Part shown: positions 1 to 8,287 of the stretch, piece after piece
Numbering within the stretch: position 1 is the first letter of the stretch
How the letters are laid out: every line of letters starts with the position of its first letter
Assembly (NCBI RefSeq): GCF_011617465.1
Contig: NZ_CP050153.1
Location: 1,798,001-1,862,000, forward strand
Origin: Brevibacterium pigmentatum
GTDB taxonomy: Bacteria; Actinomycetota; Actinomycetes; Actinomycetales; Brevibacteriaceae
DNA length: 64,000 nt
Reading direction: 5' to 3'
The notes under the pieces: generated by a model
Told to the model about the DNA's origin: nothing
The model's database searches: none
What the model saw: only the letters and a program-made list of their open reading frames with translations
Position numbers and translations under genes: made by a program

Positions 1-660
1 CGTCGATACGCGCGTCTGGGCCGTCCCCCGATGGTCGATCTCGATCTCTTCCGCATCCGCAGCTTCAGCAACGGTTCGATCATCATCGCCCTCTACTTCC
101 TCGGCGTCACCAGCGTCTGGGTCCTCGTCGCCATGTACATGCAGCAGGGGCTGGGACACACAGCCCTGGCCGCGGGAATGATCGGTCTGCCGGCCGCGCT
201 GTGCTCGGCGGTCTCAGCCGATGTGTCCGGACGGTTCGTCTTCCAGATCGGGCGCCGCCTCGTTGTCTGGGGGATCGCGCTGTGCCTCGTCGGTCTGGTG
301 GCCACGATCGCCGTCGTCGCGCTGCTGTCCCAGGGCATCGGCAGCGAATGGTGGATGCTGCTGACCCTGGCGTTCATCGGCACCGCGCAGGGCATGGTCA
401 TCAGCCCCAATCAGACTCTCACCCTGCAGGAGGTCCCCCTGAGGTACGCCGGGTCCTCGGGAGGAGTGCTCCAGACCGGGCAGCGCATCGGCACTTCGAT
501 GGGGCTGGCGATCATGACCGCGCTGGCGTTCTCGATCACCGCGGTGAGCAATTGGCATTGGGGGATGATGGGGGCGTTCGTCGCGATCGCCGTCATCGTC
601 ATCCTCGCCGGTATCGTCGGTCTCATCGAGGTTCGCCGAGGCGGTCCCCGCCGGGCTTGA
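1..660 (+). CDS. MFS drug/solute exporter, DHA2-like (C-terminal part, 5' end outside window)
   Basis: The reading frame is open from the first base, so the gene starts upstream; about 219 residues are visible. The fragment is strongly hydrophobic with roughly six membrane segments, for example around residues 35-55, 90-120 and 190-215. This matches the C-terminal half of a major facilitator superfamily transporter. The stretch TAQGMVISPNQTLTLQEVP followed by a glycine-rich GVLQTGQRIGTSMGLA segment is typical of 14-TM EmrB/QacA-type proton antiporters, which export drugs or small metabolites across the inner membrane. The substrate cannot be told from this fragment. The downstream EAL-DICT gene on the same strand starts 135 bases later and need not be co-transcribed. 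Confidence 0.8.
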   Translation, partial: RRYARLGRPPMVDLDLFRIRSFSNGSIIIALYFLGVTSVWVLVAMYMQQGLGHTALAAGMIGLPAALCSAVSADVSGRFVFQIGRRLVVWGIALCLVGLVATIAVVALLSQGIGSEWWMLLTLAFIGTAQGMVISPNQTLTLQEVPLRYAGSSGGVLQTGQRIGTSMGLAIMTALAFSITAVSNWHWGMMGAFVAIAVIVILAGIVGLIEVRRGGPRRA

Positions 661-795
661 GTGCCGCTCGCGGCGCGCCCGGCCGAGTCAGGCAATCGTC
701 AGCTGTCAGCGCAATAATGTTACGGATTTTAGACAATCCGCTGTGTCCGAATGTGGAAGACTGTGAACGCACATCAGCCCATGGAAGGAAACACA

Positions 796-2064
796 GTGGT
801 CGAGGCCGTACCCGATGACGAGCTGGAGCTCGAGGAACTCGTGCGCTCGGGCGGGATCGAAACCTATTTCGCCCCCGTCGTCGACGCACTGACCTTCCAC
901 CGAGTCGGCCACCAGATTCTGCAGGCTCCCACGGGTTCCCCGGAGTTGGGTCGCGCCGAGTCGGAGAACCTGCGCCACGCCATGCGCGCCTCGACGATCA
1001 CGGGTGATATCGATGCCTCTCTGCGTGACTCTGCGCTGCGCACGGCAGAAGGTGCCGGACTGCCGAAGTCGAACCGTCTGTTCCTCCATGCCGAAGCTGA
1101 GTCTTTCGCGACCCTCGAGGACCGCACCGGAGAACCCGACCGCTCGGTCATCCTCCAGCTCGACGCCACTCGGGTCGCCTCGTCCCCGGCCTCCGTGCTG
1201 CGCTCGGTGCGCTCCGCACGCGCCATGGGATGGGGAGTCGGCATGTCTTCTGTGGGCGCCGACCTGCGCAGCACCGCTTTCGTCCCGCTGGTCAATCCTT
1301 CGGTGGTCGGACTCCACCCGGACGTTCTGCGCATCGACTGCGATTCTCATCTGGCCGAACTCAACCGCCTTCTCCACGCCCACCTCGAGCGCACGGGAGC
1401 GGTCATCCTCGCCGACGGTGTCGAGACTGAAGACGACCTGGACCGTGTGCGTGCGCTCGGGGCACGGTTCATGTCCGGACCCTACTTCGGTGAGGCCACG
1501 AAGCAGCCGCAGGCGTTCTCCGAGCCGAGCGAGGATGCCCTCGTCTCTCACTACTCTCGCAATCTGCCTGCGCTGGGCACCCCGTATTCGATCTCTCAGG
1601 GACTGCGGCGCGAGCCTCTGGTGATGAACCGCGAACTTCTCGTCGCTCAGATCGCGGCATTGGAAGAACGCGCTCTGGCATCGGGTACCGCAACCATCAC
1701 CCTCGGCGTGTTCGGGGAGGACGACGAATTCTCCGAGGCGACGCGACTCCGGTACGAGAAGATCCGGGACACCGTGGGGCTCACGGCGATGTTCTCCGGC
1801 GGCTTCGACGGACCGCCGATTCCGGGAGTGCGCACCGGACTCGTCGACGCGTCCGATCCCATCCGCAACGAACACGGCGTCGTCGTGGTCGGGCCGGACT
1901 GGTCGGGCATGGTTGCCGCGTCGAAACGCAACGACCCGGGCAGCGACGGACAGACCGTCTTCGATGTCTACATCACGACCGACCGATACACATGCGTCGA
2001 CGCCGCACGCAGCGTTCTCACTCGCGTCGCACCTCTCACCGCAACGGCGAAGCTGCGGACCTGA
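796..2064 (+). CDS. Degenerate EAL domain - DICT sensory domain protein
   Basis: About 422 residues. The N-terminal ~250 residues follow an EAL phosphodiesterase layout (YFAPVVD near the start; GVETEDDLDRVRALGARFM and PYFGEA at the end). The catalytic motifs are lost: there is no ExL signature, the usual DDFG is replaced by SSVG, and the LKID lysine is gone. It is therefore probably a non-catalytic c-di-GMP receptor or protein-interaction module. The C-terminal ~165 residues look like a DICT domain, which is known to accompany GGDEF/EAL and two-component proteins as a sensor. I chose the GTG at 796 because AAGGAA lies six bases upstream; an ATG at 781 or 751 would add 5 or 15 residues. A tRNA follows downstream. 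Ligand and partner are unknown. Confidence 0.7.
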   Translation: MVEAVPDDELELEELVRSGGIETYFAPVVDALTFHRVGHQILQAPTGSPELGRAESENLRHAMRASTITGDIDASLRDSALRTAEGAGLPKSNRLFLHAEAESFATLEDRTGEPDRSVILQLDATRVASSPASVLRSVRSARAMGWGVGMSSVGADLRSTAFVPLVNPSVVGLHPDVLRIDCDSHLAELNRLLHAHLERTGAVILADGVETEDDLDRVRALGARFMSGPYFGEATKQPQAFSEPSEDALVSHYSRNLPALGTPYSISQGLRREPLVMNRELLVAQIAALEERALASGTATITLGVFGEDDEFSEATRLRYEKIRDTVGLTAMFSGGFDGPPIPGVRTGLVDASDPIRNEHGVVVVGPDWSGMVAASKRNDPGSDGQTVFDVYITTDRYTCVDAARSVLTRVAPLTATAKLRT

Positions 2065-2156
2065 GCAGCGCGAGTCCGGGTGTCTCGACTCCGCTGAACG
2101 CACGTGTGATCCGAATGGGGAAGCGGACTCCGATGGTGCTAATGTTGTCTCGGCTG

Positions 2157-2233
2157 GCCCCCGTAGCTCAGCTGGTTAGAGCAGGGAACTCATAATTCCT
2201 TGGTCGTCGGTTCAAGTCCGACCGGGGGCACCA
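2157..2233 (+). tRNA. tRNA with CAT anticodon, probably tRNA-Ile2 (lysidine type); tRNA-Met possible
   Basis: A complete 77-nt cloverleaf: acceptor GCCCCCG pairs with CGGGGGC, T stem GTCGG/CCGAC, anticodon stem GGGAA/TTCCT with loop CTCATAA, anticodon CAT at 2191-2193, and an encoded CCA. The sequence is not an initiator. The G-U pair at 27-43, the GAGCAGG segment, the CTTGGTCG variable region and the TTCAAGT T-loop resemble E. coli tRNA-Ile2. That tRNA is decoded as Ile after TilS modifies C34. Elongator Met remains possible because both share the CAT anticodon. Confidence 0.9.
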
Positions 2234-2510
2234 TGCAGCGCGGCCCCACCTCTGTGAACATGAGTTGAGTGAGCTGTTTCCCTCCTCGGAGACGGTGCGC
2301 GCCGCTGTCTCCGACAGCAACTCGATGTCGTCGTCCTGGGAGTTGCGACAGCCCTGCTCCCATCACTTCGCCTGATTGACGACAGGCACTACCGACACCC
2401 GACGCCACCAGCGTCTTTGATGCTTGGCTGCACGTCGATCATCGACTATCATGTGGTCAGCACCTCCTTTCGGATCGTAGGGGAAGACGTATCCGAGGTA
2501 GGAGGCAGAA

Positions 2511-3008
2511 ATGGATATGACACAGGGCGTACTCTTCGTCCACTCAGCACCTCGTGCGCTGTGCCCTCACATCGAGTGGGCAGCGGGCGGGGCTATCGGC
2601 GCACAGGCACGCTTCGACTGGACACCCCAGCCGGCAGCACCGGGCCTCGTGCGCGCAGAAGTCTGCTGGCGCGCGCCTGCAGGCTCCGGAGCTCGTATCG
2701 CATCCGCATTGCGCGGTTGGGACTCGCTTCGCTATGAAGTCACCGAGGAACCCTCGGCCGGAGTCGACGGCGGACGCTGGAGCCACACTCCCGATCTGGG
2801 CATCTACCACGCAGTGACCGATACCGCCGGCAACATCCTCGTTCCCGAGGACCGCATCCGCTCCGTCATGGAACGCGCTGCAGGCGACCCCGCGAAGTTC
2901 TCCTCGGAGATGGCGATCGCCCTCGGCGAGGCCTGGGACGAAGAACTCGACGCATTCCGCCACGCAGGCGAGGGCGCACCGGTGCGCTGGCTCACCAAGG
3001 TCGGCTGA
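2511..3008 (+). CDS. DUF3145 family protein
   Basis: 165 residues, matching the full length of the actinobacteria-restricted DUF3145 family. Recognisable features are the N-terminal GVLFVHSAPRALCPHIEWA, the central FDWTPQPAAPG and ALRGWDSLRYEVTEEPS, and the C-terminal VPEDRIR. No membrane segment or signal peptide is visible, so it should be cytoplasmic. Function is unknown. A GGAGG six bases upstream fixes the ATG start. The gene faces the fab operon tail to tail, as is common in relatives, and is followed by a strong hairpin terminator at 3072. Confidence 0.9.
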   Translation: MDMTQGVLFVHSAPRALCPHIEWAAGGAIGAQARFDWTPQPAAPGLVRAEVCWRAPAGSGARIASALRGWDSLRYEVTEEPSAGVDGGRWSHTPDLGIYHAVTDTAGNILVPEDRIRSVMERAAGDPAKFSSEMAIALGEAWDEELDAFRHAGEGAPVRWLTKVG

Positions 3009-3071
3009 GCCTTTCCTCTCGCCTCCGGGCCGCACAGTCACGTGACGGTTCGGATGGCTCACTGAAGCTCA

Positions 3072-3107
3072 ATGGGCACACCTACCTGCCTCGGGTGTGC
3101 CCATTTT
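3072..3107 (+). terminator. Rho-independent terminator of the DUF3145 gene
   Basis: An 11-bp perfect stem (3072-3082 with 3094-3104) around an 11-nt loop is followed by TTT. It lies 63 bases after the DUF3145 stop codon. Confidence 0.8.
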
Positions 3108-3206
3108 GCGTGCTCGCGAGCCTGAACCTCCTGCGCCACCAGGATCATGCGCACATGCGCAGACCGTTCTGATCCTTTCAAGCTACGTTCTTTCGCACAA
3201 TTGGAA

Positions 3207-3270
3207 ACGGCCCACTTTAAGCTGGATAGCACAGTTTCAAAACCGTGCTTTCCGGCTCAAAGTGGGCCGT
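3207..3270 (-). terminator. 64-nt near-perfect palindrome, likely terminator of the fab operon
   Basis: ACGGCCCACTTT (3207-3218) pairs perfectly with 3259-3270. The stem continues inward with few mismatches: AGC/GCT, TGGA/TCCG, GCAC/GTGC and GTTT/AAAC. The whole 64 nt can fold into one long hairpin with a very small loop. It lies just past the fabF stop, and the minus-strand transcript continues as TTTCC, so it probably ends the fab operon. The symmetry is much longer than ordinary terminators in this window. Confidence 0.65.
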
Positions 3271-3296
3271 AATGCTGTCTGGGGTCGCGCAGAGCC

Positions 3297-4541
3297 TCAG
3301 ACGGAGCGGAACGCGACGACGGCGTTGTGACCGCCGAAGCCGAACGAGTTCGTGATCGCTGCGATATCGCCCGCCGGCAGCTCCTGGGGAGTGTCACGGA
3401 CGATGTTGATTCCCTTGACCTTCGGGTCGACCTCGTCGATGTTGATGGTCGGGGGAGCGGTGCGAGTCTGCAGCGCCTTGACCGTGAGGATCGCTTCGAC
3501 GGCACCGGTACCACCGAGGAGGTGGCCGGTCATCGATTTCGTGGCCGAGACCAGTGCATCGGAGACGTTGTCGCCGAGCAGTTCGCTGATGGCCAGCGAT
3601 TCCGGAATGTCACCGACTGGAGTCGATGTGGCGTGTGCGTTGACGTGCTTGATGTCGGCCGCGGTGAGGCCGCCGGCGTCGAGTGCCTGCTGCATGGCAG
3701 CCAGCGCGTGCTTGCCCTCGGGCTCTCCGCCGGTGATGTGGTAGGCGTCGTTCGAGATGCCCCAGCTGGCCACCTCGGCGTAGATCTTCGCTCCACGAGC
3801 CTTCGCATGCTCCTCGGTCTCGAGGATCAGCGTGCCCGCGCCTTCGCCCATGACGAAGCCGTCACGGTCGATGTCGTAGGGACGCGAGGCGGTCTCGGGC
3901 GAATCGGAGCGACGCGACAGCGCCTGCATCGAATTGAACGAGGCGAGGGTGATCGGGTGGATCGCGGCTTCGGAACCACCGGCGATGATGATGTCGGCCT
4001 TGCCCGAATTGAGAACGTCATAGGCGTGGCCGAGGCTCTCGGTCGATGATGCGCAGGCGGAGACCAGGGTCTGGACCCCGGCGCGGGCCTTGAACTCCAT
4101 TCCGATCGCGGCCGCGGGCCCATTGGGCATGAGCATGGGAACGGTCAGGGGCATGACCCGGCGCGGGCCTTCCTCCTGGAGGGTGTCCCAAGCATCGAGC
4201 AGAGTCCAGACTCCGCCGATGCCAGTGGCCCAGGAGACAGCGGTGCGTTCCGGATCGGTCTCCTCGAGGCCGGCGTCGGCCATGGCTTCACGAGCGGAGA
4301 TGAGAGCGAATTGGCTCGAGGGGTCGAGGCGCTTGGCCTGAACCCGCTTGAGGTTGTCGGGCACGACCTGTGGGTCGACCTGCGCTGCGAAGTCCACGGC
4401 GAGGCCGTACTTCTCCGACCAATCGTTGTCCATTGTGTGAACGCCGGATTGACCTGCCAGGATGGCTTCCCAAGTGGCATCGACAGTCGCGCCCAGGGGG
4501 GTTACCGCACCGATTCCGGTGACGACAACTTTAGATGTCAT
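3297..4541 (-). CDS. fabF: Beta-ketoacyl-[ACP] synthase II
   Basis: Condenses malonyl-ACP with growing acyl-ACP in type II fatty acid synthesis (cytoplasm). The 414-residue protein has the full KAS II set: nucleophile C163 in VSACASSTES, H303 in NAHATSTPVGD and H340 in KSMTGHLLGGTGA. The ATG at 4541, giving MTSKVVVTGIGAVTPLG, is the family-typical start. An upstream extension of 46 codons is just open frame across the acpP intergenic hairpin. GAGG lies nine bases before the ATG. It is the last gene of fabD-fabH-acpP-fabF, separated from acpP by 67 bases containing a perfect 12-bp hairpin, and ends in front of a 64-nt palindrome. Confidence 0.96.
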   Translation of the reverse strand: MTSKVVVTGIGAVTPLGATVDATWEAILAGQSGVHTMDNDWSEKYGLAVDFAAQVDPQVVPDNLKRVQAKRLDPSSQFALISAREAMADAGLEETDPERTAVSWATGIGGVWTLLDAWDTLQEEGPRRVMPLTVPMLMPNGPAAAIGMEFKARAGVQTLVSACASSTESLGHAYDVLNSGKADIIIAGGSEAAIHPITLASFNSMQALSRRSDSPETASRPYDIDRDGFVMGEGAGTLILETEEHAKARGAKIYAEVASWGISNDAYHITGGEPEGKHALAAMQQALDAGGLTAADIKHVNAHATSTPVGDIPESLAISELLGDNVSDALVSATKSMTGHLLGGTGAVEAILTVKALQTRTAPPTINIDEVDPKVKGINIVRDTPQELPAGDIAAITNSFGFGGHNAVVAFRSV

Positions 4542-4566
4542 GGTACAAACCTCGTCGATAGTGTGG

Positions 4567-4594
4567 ACACGGCCCGTCTGTGGACGGGCCGTGT
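4567..4594 (-). terminator. Intercistronic hairpin between acpP and fabF
   Basis: Perfect 12-bp stem, 4567-4578 with 4583-4594, loop TGTG, just downstream of the acpP stop on the minus strand. There is no U-tract, so it may attenuate transcription or protect the acpP 3' end rather than fully terminate. Confidence 0.55.
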
Positions 4595-4608
4595 GCGGCT
4601 GCTGTGTC

Positions 4609-4860
4609 TCAGGCTTCCTGAGCTTTGTTGATGTAGTCGACAGCGTCCTGAACGGTGACGAGGTCCTTGACGTCGTCATCGGGGATCTTCACGCCGAACT
4701 TCTTCTCGGCGTTGACGACGATGGTCATCATCGAGATGGAGTCGATGTCGAGGTCATCGGTGAACGACTTGTCGGCTTCGACTGCTTCGACAGCCAGGCC
4801 GGTCTCTTCGTTGACGATCTCTGCCAGCCCAGCGAGGACTTCAGCTTCGGTGAATGCCAT
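4609..4860 (-). CDS. acpP: Acyl carrier protein
   Basis: 83-residue acidic protein that carries acyl chains as thioesters during fatty acid synthesis. The phosphopantetheine attachment serine is S41 in DDLDIDSISMM (a DSI variant of the usual DSL). The length and the AEIVNEETGL/DDVKDLVTV helices are standard for ACP. It lies between fabH and fabF on the minus strand, the classic actinobacterial order. Perfect hairpins on both sides (4946-4971 upstream, 4567-4594 downstream) suggest its mRNA level is set apart from the neighbouring enzymes, as expected for a carrier needed in excess. Confidence 0.97.
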   Translation of the reverse strand: MAFTEAEVLAGLAEIVNEETGLAVEAVEADKSFTDDLDIDSISMMTIVVNAEKKFGVKIPDDDVKDLVTVQDAVDYINKAQEA

Positions 4861-4945
4861 TTCTTTCCTACTTTCTGATTTCGGTCGAGGGTTTTTCGAC
4901 CGTTTGAGGAACTTTTCGACGAGTGTCCCGCCGAATATCTTAGGA

Positions 4946-4971
4946 CATTCACGGAGAGTTTTCCGTGAATG
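4946..4971 (-). terminator. Hairpin between fabH and acpP
   Basis: Perfect 10-bp stem (4946-4955 with 4962-4971) and 6-nt loop, starting nine bases past the fabH stop on the minus strand. The sequence after it is TCCTAAGATATTC, so it is a weak terminator or attenuator at best. A separate acpP promoter may follow. Confidence 0.5.
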
Positions 4972-4979
4972 GGTGTGTC

Positions 4980-5981
4980 TCAGGGCAGGCGTACGACCTG
5001 GGCACCGTAGACGAGGCCCGCCCCGAAGCCCATCTGCAGGGCGAGACCGCCGCTGAGCTCGGGCTGTTCGCGCAGCAGCCGTTCGGTGGCCAACGGGATC
5101 GATGCCGCAGAAGTGTTCCCGTTGTCGGCGATGTCACGAGCGATGACGACGGACTCGGGAAGCTTCAGCTGCTTGGCGAGCTCATCGATGATGCGCATGT
5201 TCGCCTGGTGCGGAATGAAGGCAGCGAGATCCTCGGCTTCGATTCCGGATGCGGCGAGGGCTTCCTTGGCAACCTCGGCGCCGTCCCACACCGCCCAGCG
5301 GAAGACGGTCGGTCCATCCTGACGCAGGGTCGGGAAGGACAGCTCGCGATCGTCGCGGATGTCATAGAGCGAATCGGTCATCCGGATCGTCGACCAGTTC
5401 TCGCCCTTCGAACCCCACACGGTCTTCGAGATGCCGGGTTCGTCCGCGGAGCTGACGACGACGGCGCCGGCTCCGTCACCGAGGATGAAGGAGATCGAGC
5501 GATCCTCAGGGTCGATGACCTCGGAGAGCTTCTCGGCGCCGATGACGAGGATGTTGTCCATCGTTCCGGCGCGCACGAGAGCATCGGCCTGGGAGATGCC
5601 GTAGCAGTAGCCGGCGCACGCGGCGCTGATGTCCCACGCCGGGATCGGGCCGGTGCCCAGCCGCGCGGTGAGAGCGGCGGCTGCTGAGGGCGTGAAGTAC
5701 TCGAAGGTGACTGTGGAGATGATGATGCCGCCGATGTCCTCGGGCCTGAGGCCCGCCGAGGCGATCGCTTCGAGCGCGGCCTCTTCGGACATATCGAGGA
5801 CGCCGACATCCTTGCTGGCACGACGACGGGTGATGATGCCCGTACGCTGACGGATCCATTCGTCGGAGGAGTTGATCGGTCCGGCGATATCGTCATTGCT
5901 GACGAGATTCTCCGCACGGTAGGCGCCGATTCCGGCAATGCGGGAGAAAGTGCCGAGCTCGGCAGTCTTGAGTGTAGGCAT
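4980..5981 (-). CDS. fabH: Beta-ketoacyl-[ACP] synthase III
   Basis: Starts fatty acid chains by condensing an acyl-CoA primer with malonyl-ACP. In actinobacteria branched primers are common, but specificity cannot be read here. The 333 residues contain the catalytic triad C122 (DISAACAGYCYG), H258 (IPHQANMRI) and N289 (DNGNTSAAS), plus the C-terminal GFGAGLVYGA. It sits 18 bases after the fabD stop and upstream of acpP. Length and motifs are typical, with a short N-terminal extension before SRIAGIGAYR. Confidence 0.96.
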   Translation of the reverse strand: MPTLKTAELGTFSRIAGIGAYRAENLVSNDDIAGPINSSDEWIRQRTGIITRRRASKDVGVLDMSEEAALEAIASAGLRPEDIGGIIISTVTFEYFTPSAAAALTARLGTGPIPAWDISAACAGYCYGISQADALVRAGTMDNILVIGAEKLSEVIDPEDRSISFILGDGAGAVVVSSADEPGISKTVWGSKGENWSTIRMTDSLYDIRDDRELSFPTLRQDGPTVFRWAVWDGAEVAKEALAASGIEAEDLAAFIPHQANMRIIDELAKQLKLPESVVIARDIADNGNTSAASIPLATERLLREQPELSGGLALQMGFGAGLVYGAQVVRLP

Positions 5982-5999
5982 GGCGTCTTCTTTCGATTC

Positions 6000-6905
6000 T
6001 CAGGCGTGGGCTGCCGCGAACTCACGCGCGCCGTCGAGGTCGGCGGCCGATTTGATGGCGAATGTCTCGACGCCCTTCATAGCGCGTCGAGCGATTCCGG
6101 TGAGTGTTCCACCGGGGACGAGTTCGATCATTCCGGTGATCCCGGCACTCAGCAGCGTCTCCTGGCACAGGTCCCAGCGGACCGGGTTCGTGACCTGCCT
6201 GACCAGGCGGTCGACGTACTCGCGCCCGGTTTCGACCGCGGTGCCGTCGGAGTTGCTGAGGATCGAGACGGTGGGATCGGAGACCTCCATCGCCGAGGCG
6301 GCGGCAGCGAGATCATCGGTGGCCGCGGCCATGTACTCGGTGTGGAAGGCACCGGCCACGGCCAGCGAAATGACCCGGGCGCGCTCCGGCGGGTTCTCGG
6401 CCAGTGCCTCGAGAGTGTCGAGGGATCCGGCGGCCACTGTCTGACCTCCGCCGTTGACGTTGGCGGGGCTGGCGCCGGCGGCCTCGATGGCGGCGAGAAC
6501 GTCCTCAGGCTGGCCTCCGACCACGGCGGACATCCCTGTCGGGGTGGCGGCTGCAGCCGCGGCCATTCCATCGGCTCGCACCTTGACGAAGCGCATGGCA
6601 TCGGCAGGTGTGAAGACGCCTGCGATCTGCGCGGCGGCGATCTCTCCCACCGAGTGTCCGGCGACGACGGCAGGGCTGACGCCGAGTTCGGCAGCGCAGG
6701 CGATGGCGGAAGCGACGAGCAGAGGCTGTGCCACCGCGGTGTCCTTGATCGTCTCATCGTCGGATTCGGTTCCGTGCAGACGCAGATCGATCCCCGAGGC
6801 GGTCGAGAGTTCGTCGATCTGTGCCGAGAAGGTGTCGAGTTCGAGGAATGAACTCAGGAAACCGGTCTTCTGGGCTCCCTGGCCCGGACAGGTGATTGCA
6901 AGCAC
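6000..6905 (-). CDS. fabD: Malonyl-CoA:ACP transacylase
   Basis: Transfers malonyl from CoA to acyl carrier protein, the entry step for elongation. The 301-residue protein shows the N-terminal CPGQGAQ, the GHSVGE nucleophile elbow with S85, the substrate-binding R110 and the partner H188 in AGAFHTEYM. The start is GTG at 6905. It is the first enzyme gene of the fab operon and lies 55 bases downstream of the fasR stop codon on the same strand. A FasR target site would be expected in this gap, but I could not define one. Confidence 0.95.
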   Translation of the reverse strand: MLAITCPGQGAQKTGFLSSFLELDTFSAQIDELSTASGIDLRLHGTESDDETIKDTAVAQPLLVASAIACAAELGVSPAVVAGHSVGEIAAAQIAGVFTPADAMRFVKVRADGMAAAAAATPTGMSAVVGGQPEDVLAAIEAAGASPANVNGGGQTVAAGSLDTLEALAENPPERARVISLAVAGAFHTEYMAAATDDLAAAASAMEVSDPTVSILSNSDGTAVETGREYVDRLVRQVTNPVRWDLCQETLLSAGITGMIELVPGGTLTGIARRAMKGVETFAIKSAADLDGAREFAAAHA

Positions 6906-6960
6906 TCAGTTCTCTTTTCGTTGGGTTCCGTTGATCAATCTAATGGATGCTGTGCCGATC

Positions 6961-8166
6961 TCAATGAGATTTGTCGTTGTTCGACAATACGCCGTCCTCG
7001 GACAGTCGCCCATAGACCAAGGCGATGTGGATGACGAAGGCATCACGCGACGTCGTCGGATCGAGCCCGATGGCATCGGTGATCTTCCGCAGCCGGTAGC
7101 GGACGGTGTTCGGGTGCACGGACAGCGCCTTGGCCGTGGCTTCGAGCGAGGACCCGAATTCGACATAGGCGCTCACGGTCTTCAGCAGCTGGCCCGTTCC
7201 CGAGGTCAGCGGCACGTAGTAGCGTTCGATGAGTTCGGTCAGAGCGATCTGGTCCCCGGACAGGGCGCGCTCGGGCAGAAGGTCATCGGCCTTGACCGGA
7301 CGAGGGGAGTCCGGACGAGCGGTCGCCGCCTTGAGCGCCCGGATCGCCGCCTTCGCCGAGGTGGCCGCCTCGGCGAGGCCCGGCACTGCGGGTCCGACGA
7401 TGACTTCGGAAGGGCCGAAGCAGTCCGAGAGGTCCTCGACGGCATCGTCGAGCTCGGTGACCCCGCCGAGGACGATGAGCAGGCGGTTGTCGTGGATGCC
7501 GACGAGCGCATCATCGGCCCACCGACTGGCCTTGCGGCGAATGCCGTCCAATCCCTTCTTCGCCGAGCGCTGCGGGGCACGGCCGACGATGACGCACACC
7601 GGGCCCTCGGACTGCCATCCGAAGGCCGCCGTGCGGCTGGCGAGTTCGTCGACGGAGTCGCCGCGGACGAGGGCGTCGACGACCATCGCCTCGAGTCGGG
7701 CGTCCCAGCTGCCTCGGGCCTCGGCGGCCCGGGCGTAGACGTCGGCCGCGGCGAACGCGATCTCACGGGAGTAGACGAGGACGGCCTCACGCAGGGCCGG
7801 CTGTTCGACGGGGCGAGCGATGTCCGGGACACGCTCCTCGACGACCTCGACGACGATCTTGAGCAGCTGCAGGGTCTGCTGCAGGCTGATGGCGCGGATG
7901 AGGTCGCGTGGTGCGGTCTTGAAGATGTCGGAGACCACGCGCAGATTCGTATCGGGTTTGCGATACCAGTCGACGAACGAGGAGATGCCCGATTGGGCGA
8001 GCAGTCCCACCCAGGAGCGGTCGGATGATGACATCGTGCGGTACCAGGGCAGCTGCGCCTCGAGCCGCTGCAGAGTCACCGAGGACAGGACACCCACTCC
8101 GGCACGCAGTCTGCGGGCGGTTTCGGCGCGACGGCGCAGCGTCTCGGCATCAGACATCATGAACAC
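6961..8166 (-). CDS. fasR: PucR-family transcriptional regulator, FasR-like activator of fatty acid synthesis
   Basis: 401 residues. The C-terminal helix-turn-helix (SLEATAKALSVHPNTVRYRLRKI) is the PucR/CdaR type, preceded by a GGDEF-like fold region and a long actinobacterial N-terminal domain. The gene lies directly upstream of fabD-fabH-acpP-fabF on the same strand. This is the arrangement known from Streptomyces, where FasR activates that operon. The GTG start at 8166 has no clear ribosome site; ATGs at 8160 and 8157 would shorten it by two or three residues. DNA binding to the fabD upstream region is inferred from family and position. Confidence 0.87.
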   Translation of the reverse strand: MFMMSDAETLRRRAETARRLRAGVGVLSSVTLQRLEAQLPWYRTMSSSDRSWVGLLAQSGISSFVDWYRKPDTNLRVVSDIFKTAPRDLIRAISLQQTLQLLKIVVEVVEERVPDIARPVEQPALREAVLVYSREIAFAAADVYARAAEARGSWDARLEAMVVDALVRGDSVDELASRTAAFGWQSEGPVCVIVGRAPQRSAKKGLDGIRRKASRWADDALVGIHDNRLLIVLGGVTELDDAVEDLSDCFGPSEVIVGPAVPGLAEAATSAKAAIRALKAATARPDSPRPVKADDLLPERALSGDQIALTELIERYYVPLTSGTGQLLKTVSAYVEFGSSLEATAKALSVHPNTVRYRLRKITDAIGLDPTTSRDAFVIHIALVYGRLSEDGVLSNNDKSH

Positions 8167-8230
8167 GAGTTTAGATGACTGACGACAATCCGGTTGTCAC
8201 CGACATACAAAGATCCTGAAAAGATGACAA

Positions 8231-8263
8231 ATATGGCCGGAGTCTTGAAGACTCCGGCCATAT
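8231..8263 (-). terminator. Terminator of aceE
   Basis: Perfect 14-bp stem (8231-8244 with 8250-8263) with a TTGAA loop, 25 bases past the aceE stop on the minus strand. Only a loose T-rich tail follows. It also insulates fasR from aceE read-through. Confidence 0.75.
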
Positions 8264-8287
8264 CAGCGCTCAAGTGGGCGAGTGAGC

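Noticed and set aside
706..2103. Long antisense open frame opposite the EAL-DICT gene
   Set aside because: Arg-rich shadow typical of high-GC DNA; the plus-strand frame has recognisable domains.
2190..2408. Minus-strand open frame overlapping the tRNA at 2157
   Set aside because: Its C-terminal residues are the antisense of the tRNA, a well-known false protein; no ribosome site or family match.
4542..4679. 46-codon N-terminal extension of fabF
   Set aside because: It runs across the acpP-fabF hairpin and acpP itself; the family start is at 4541.
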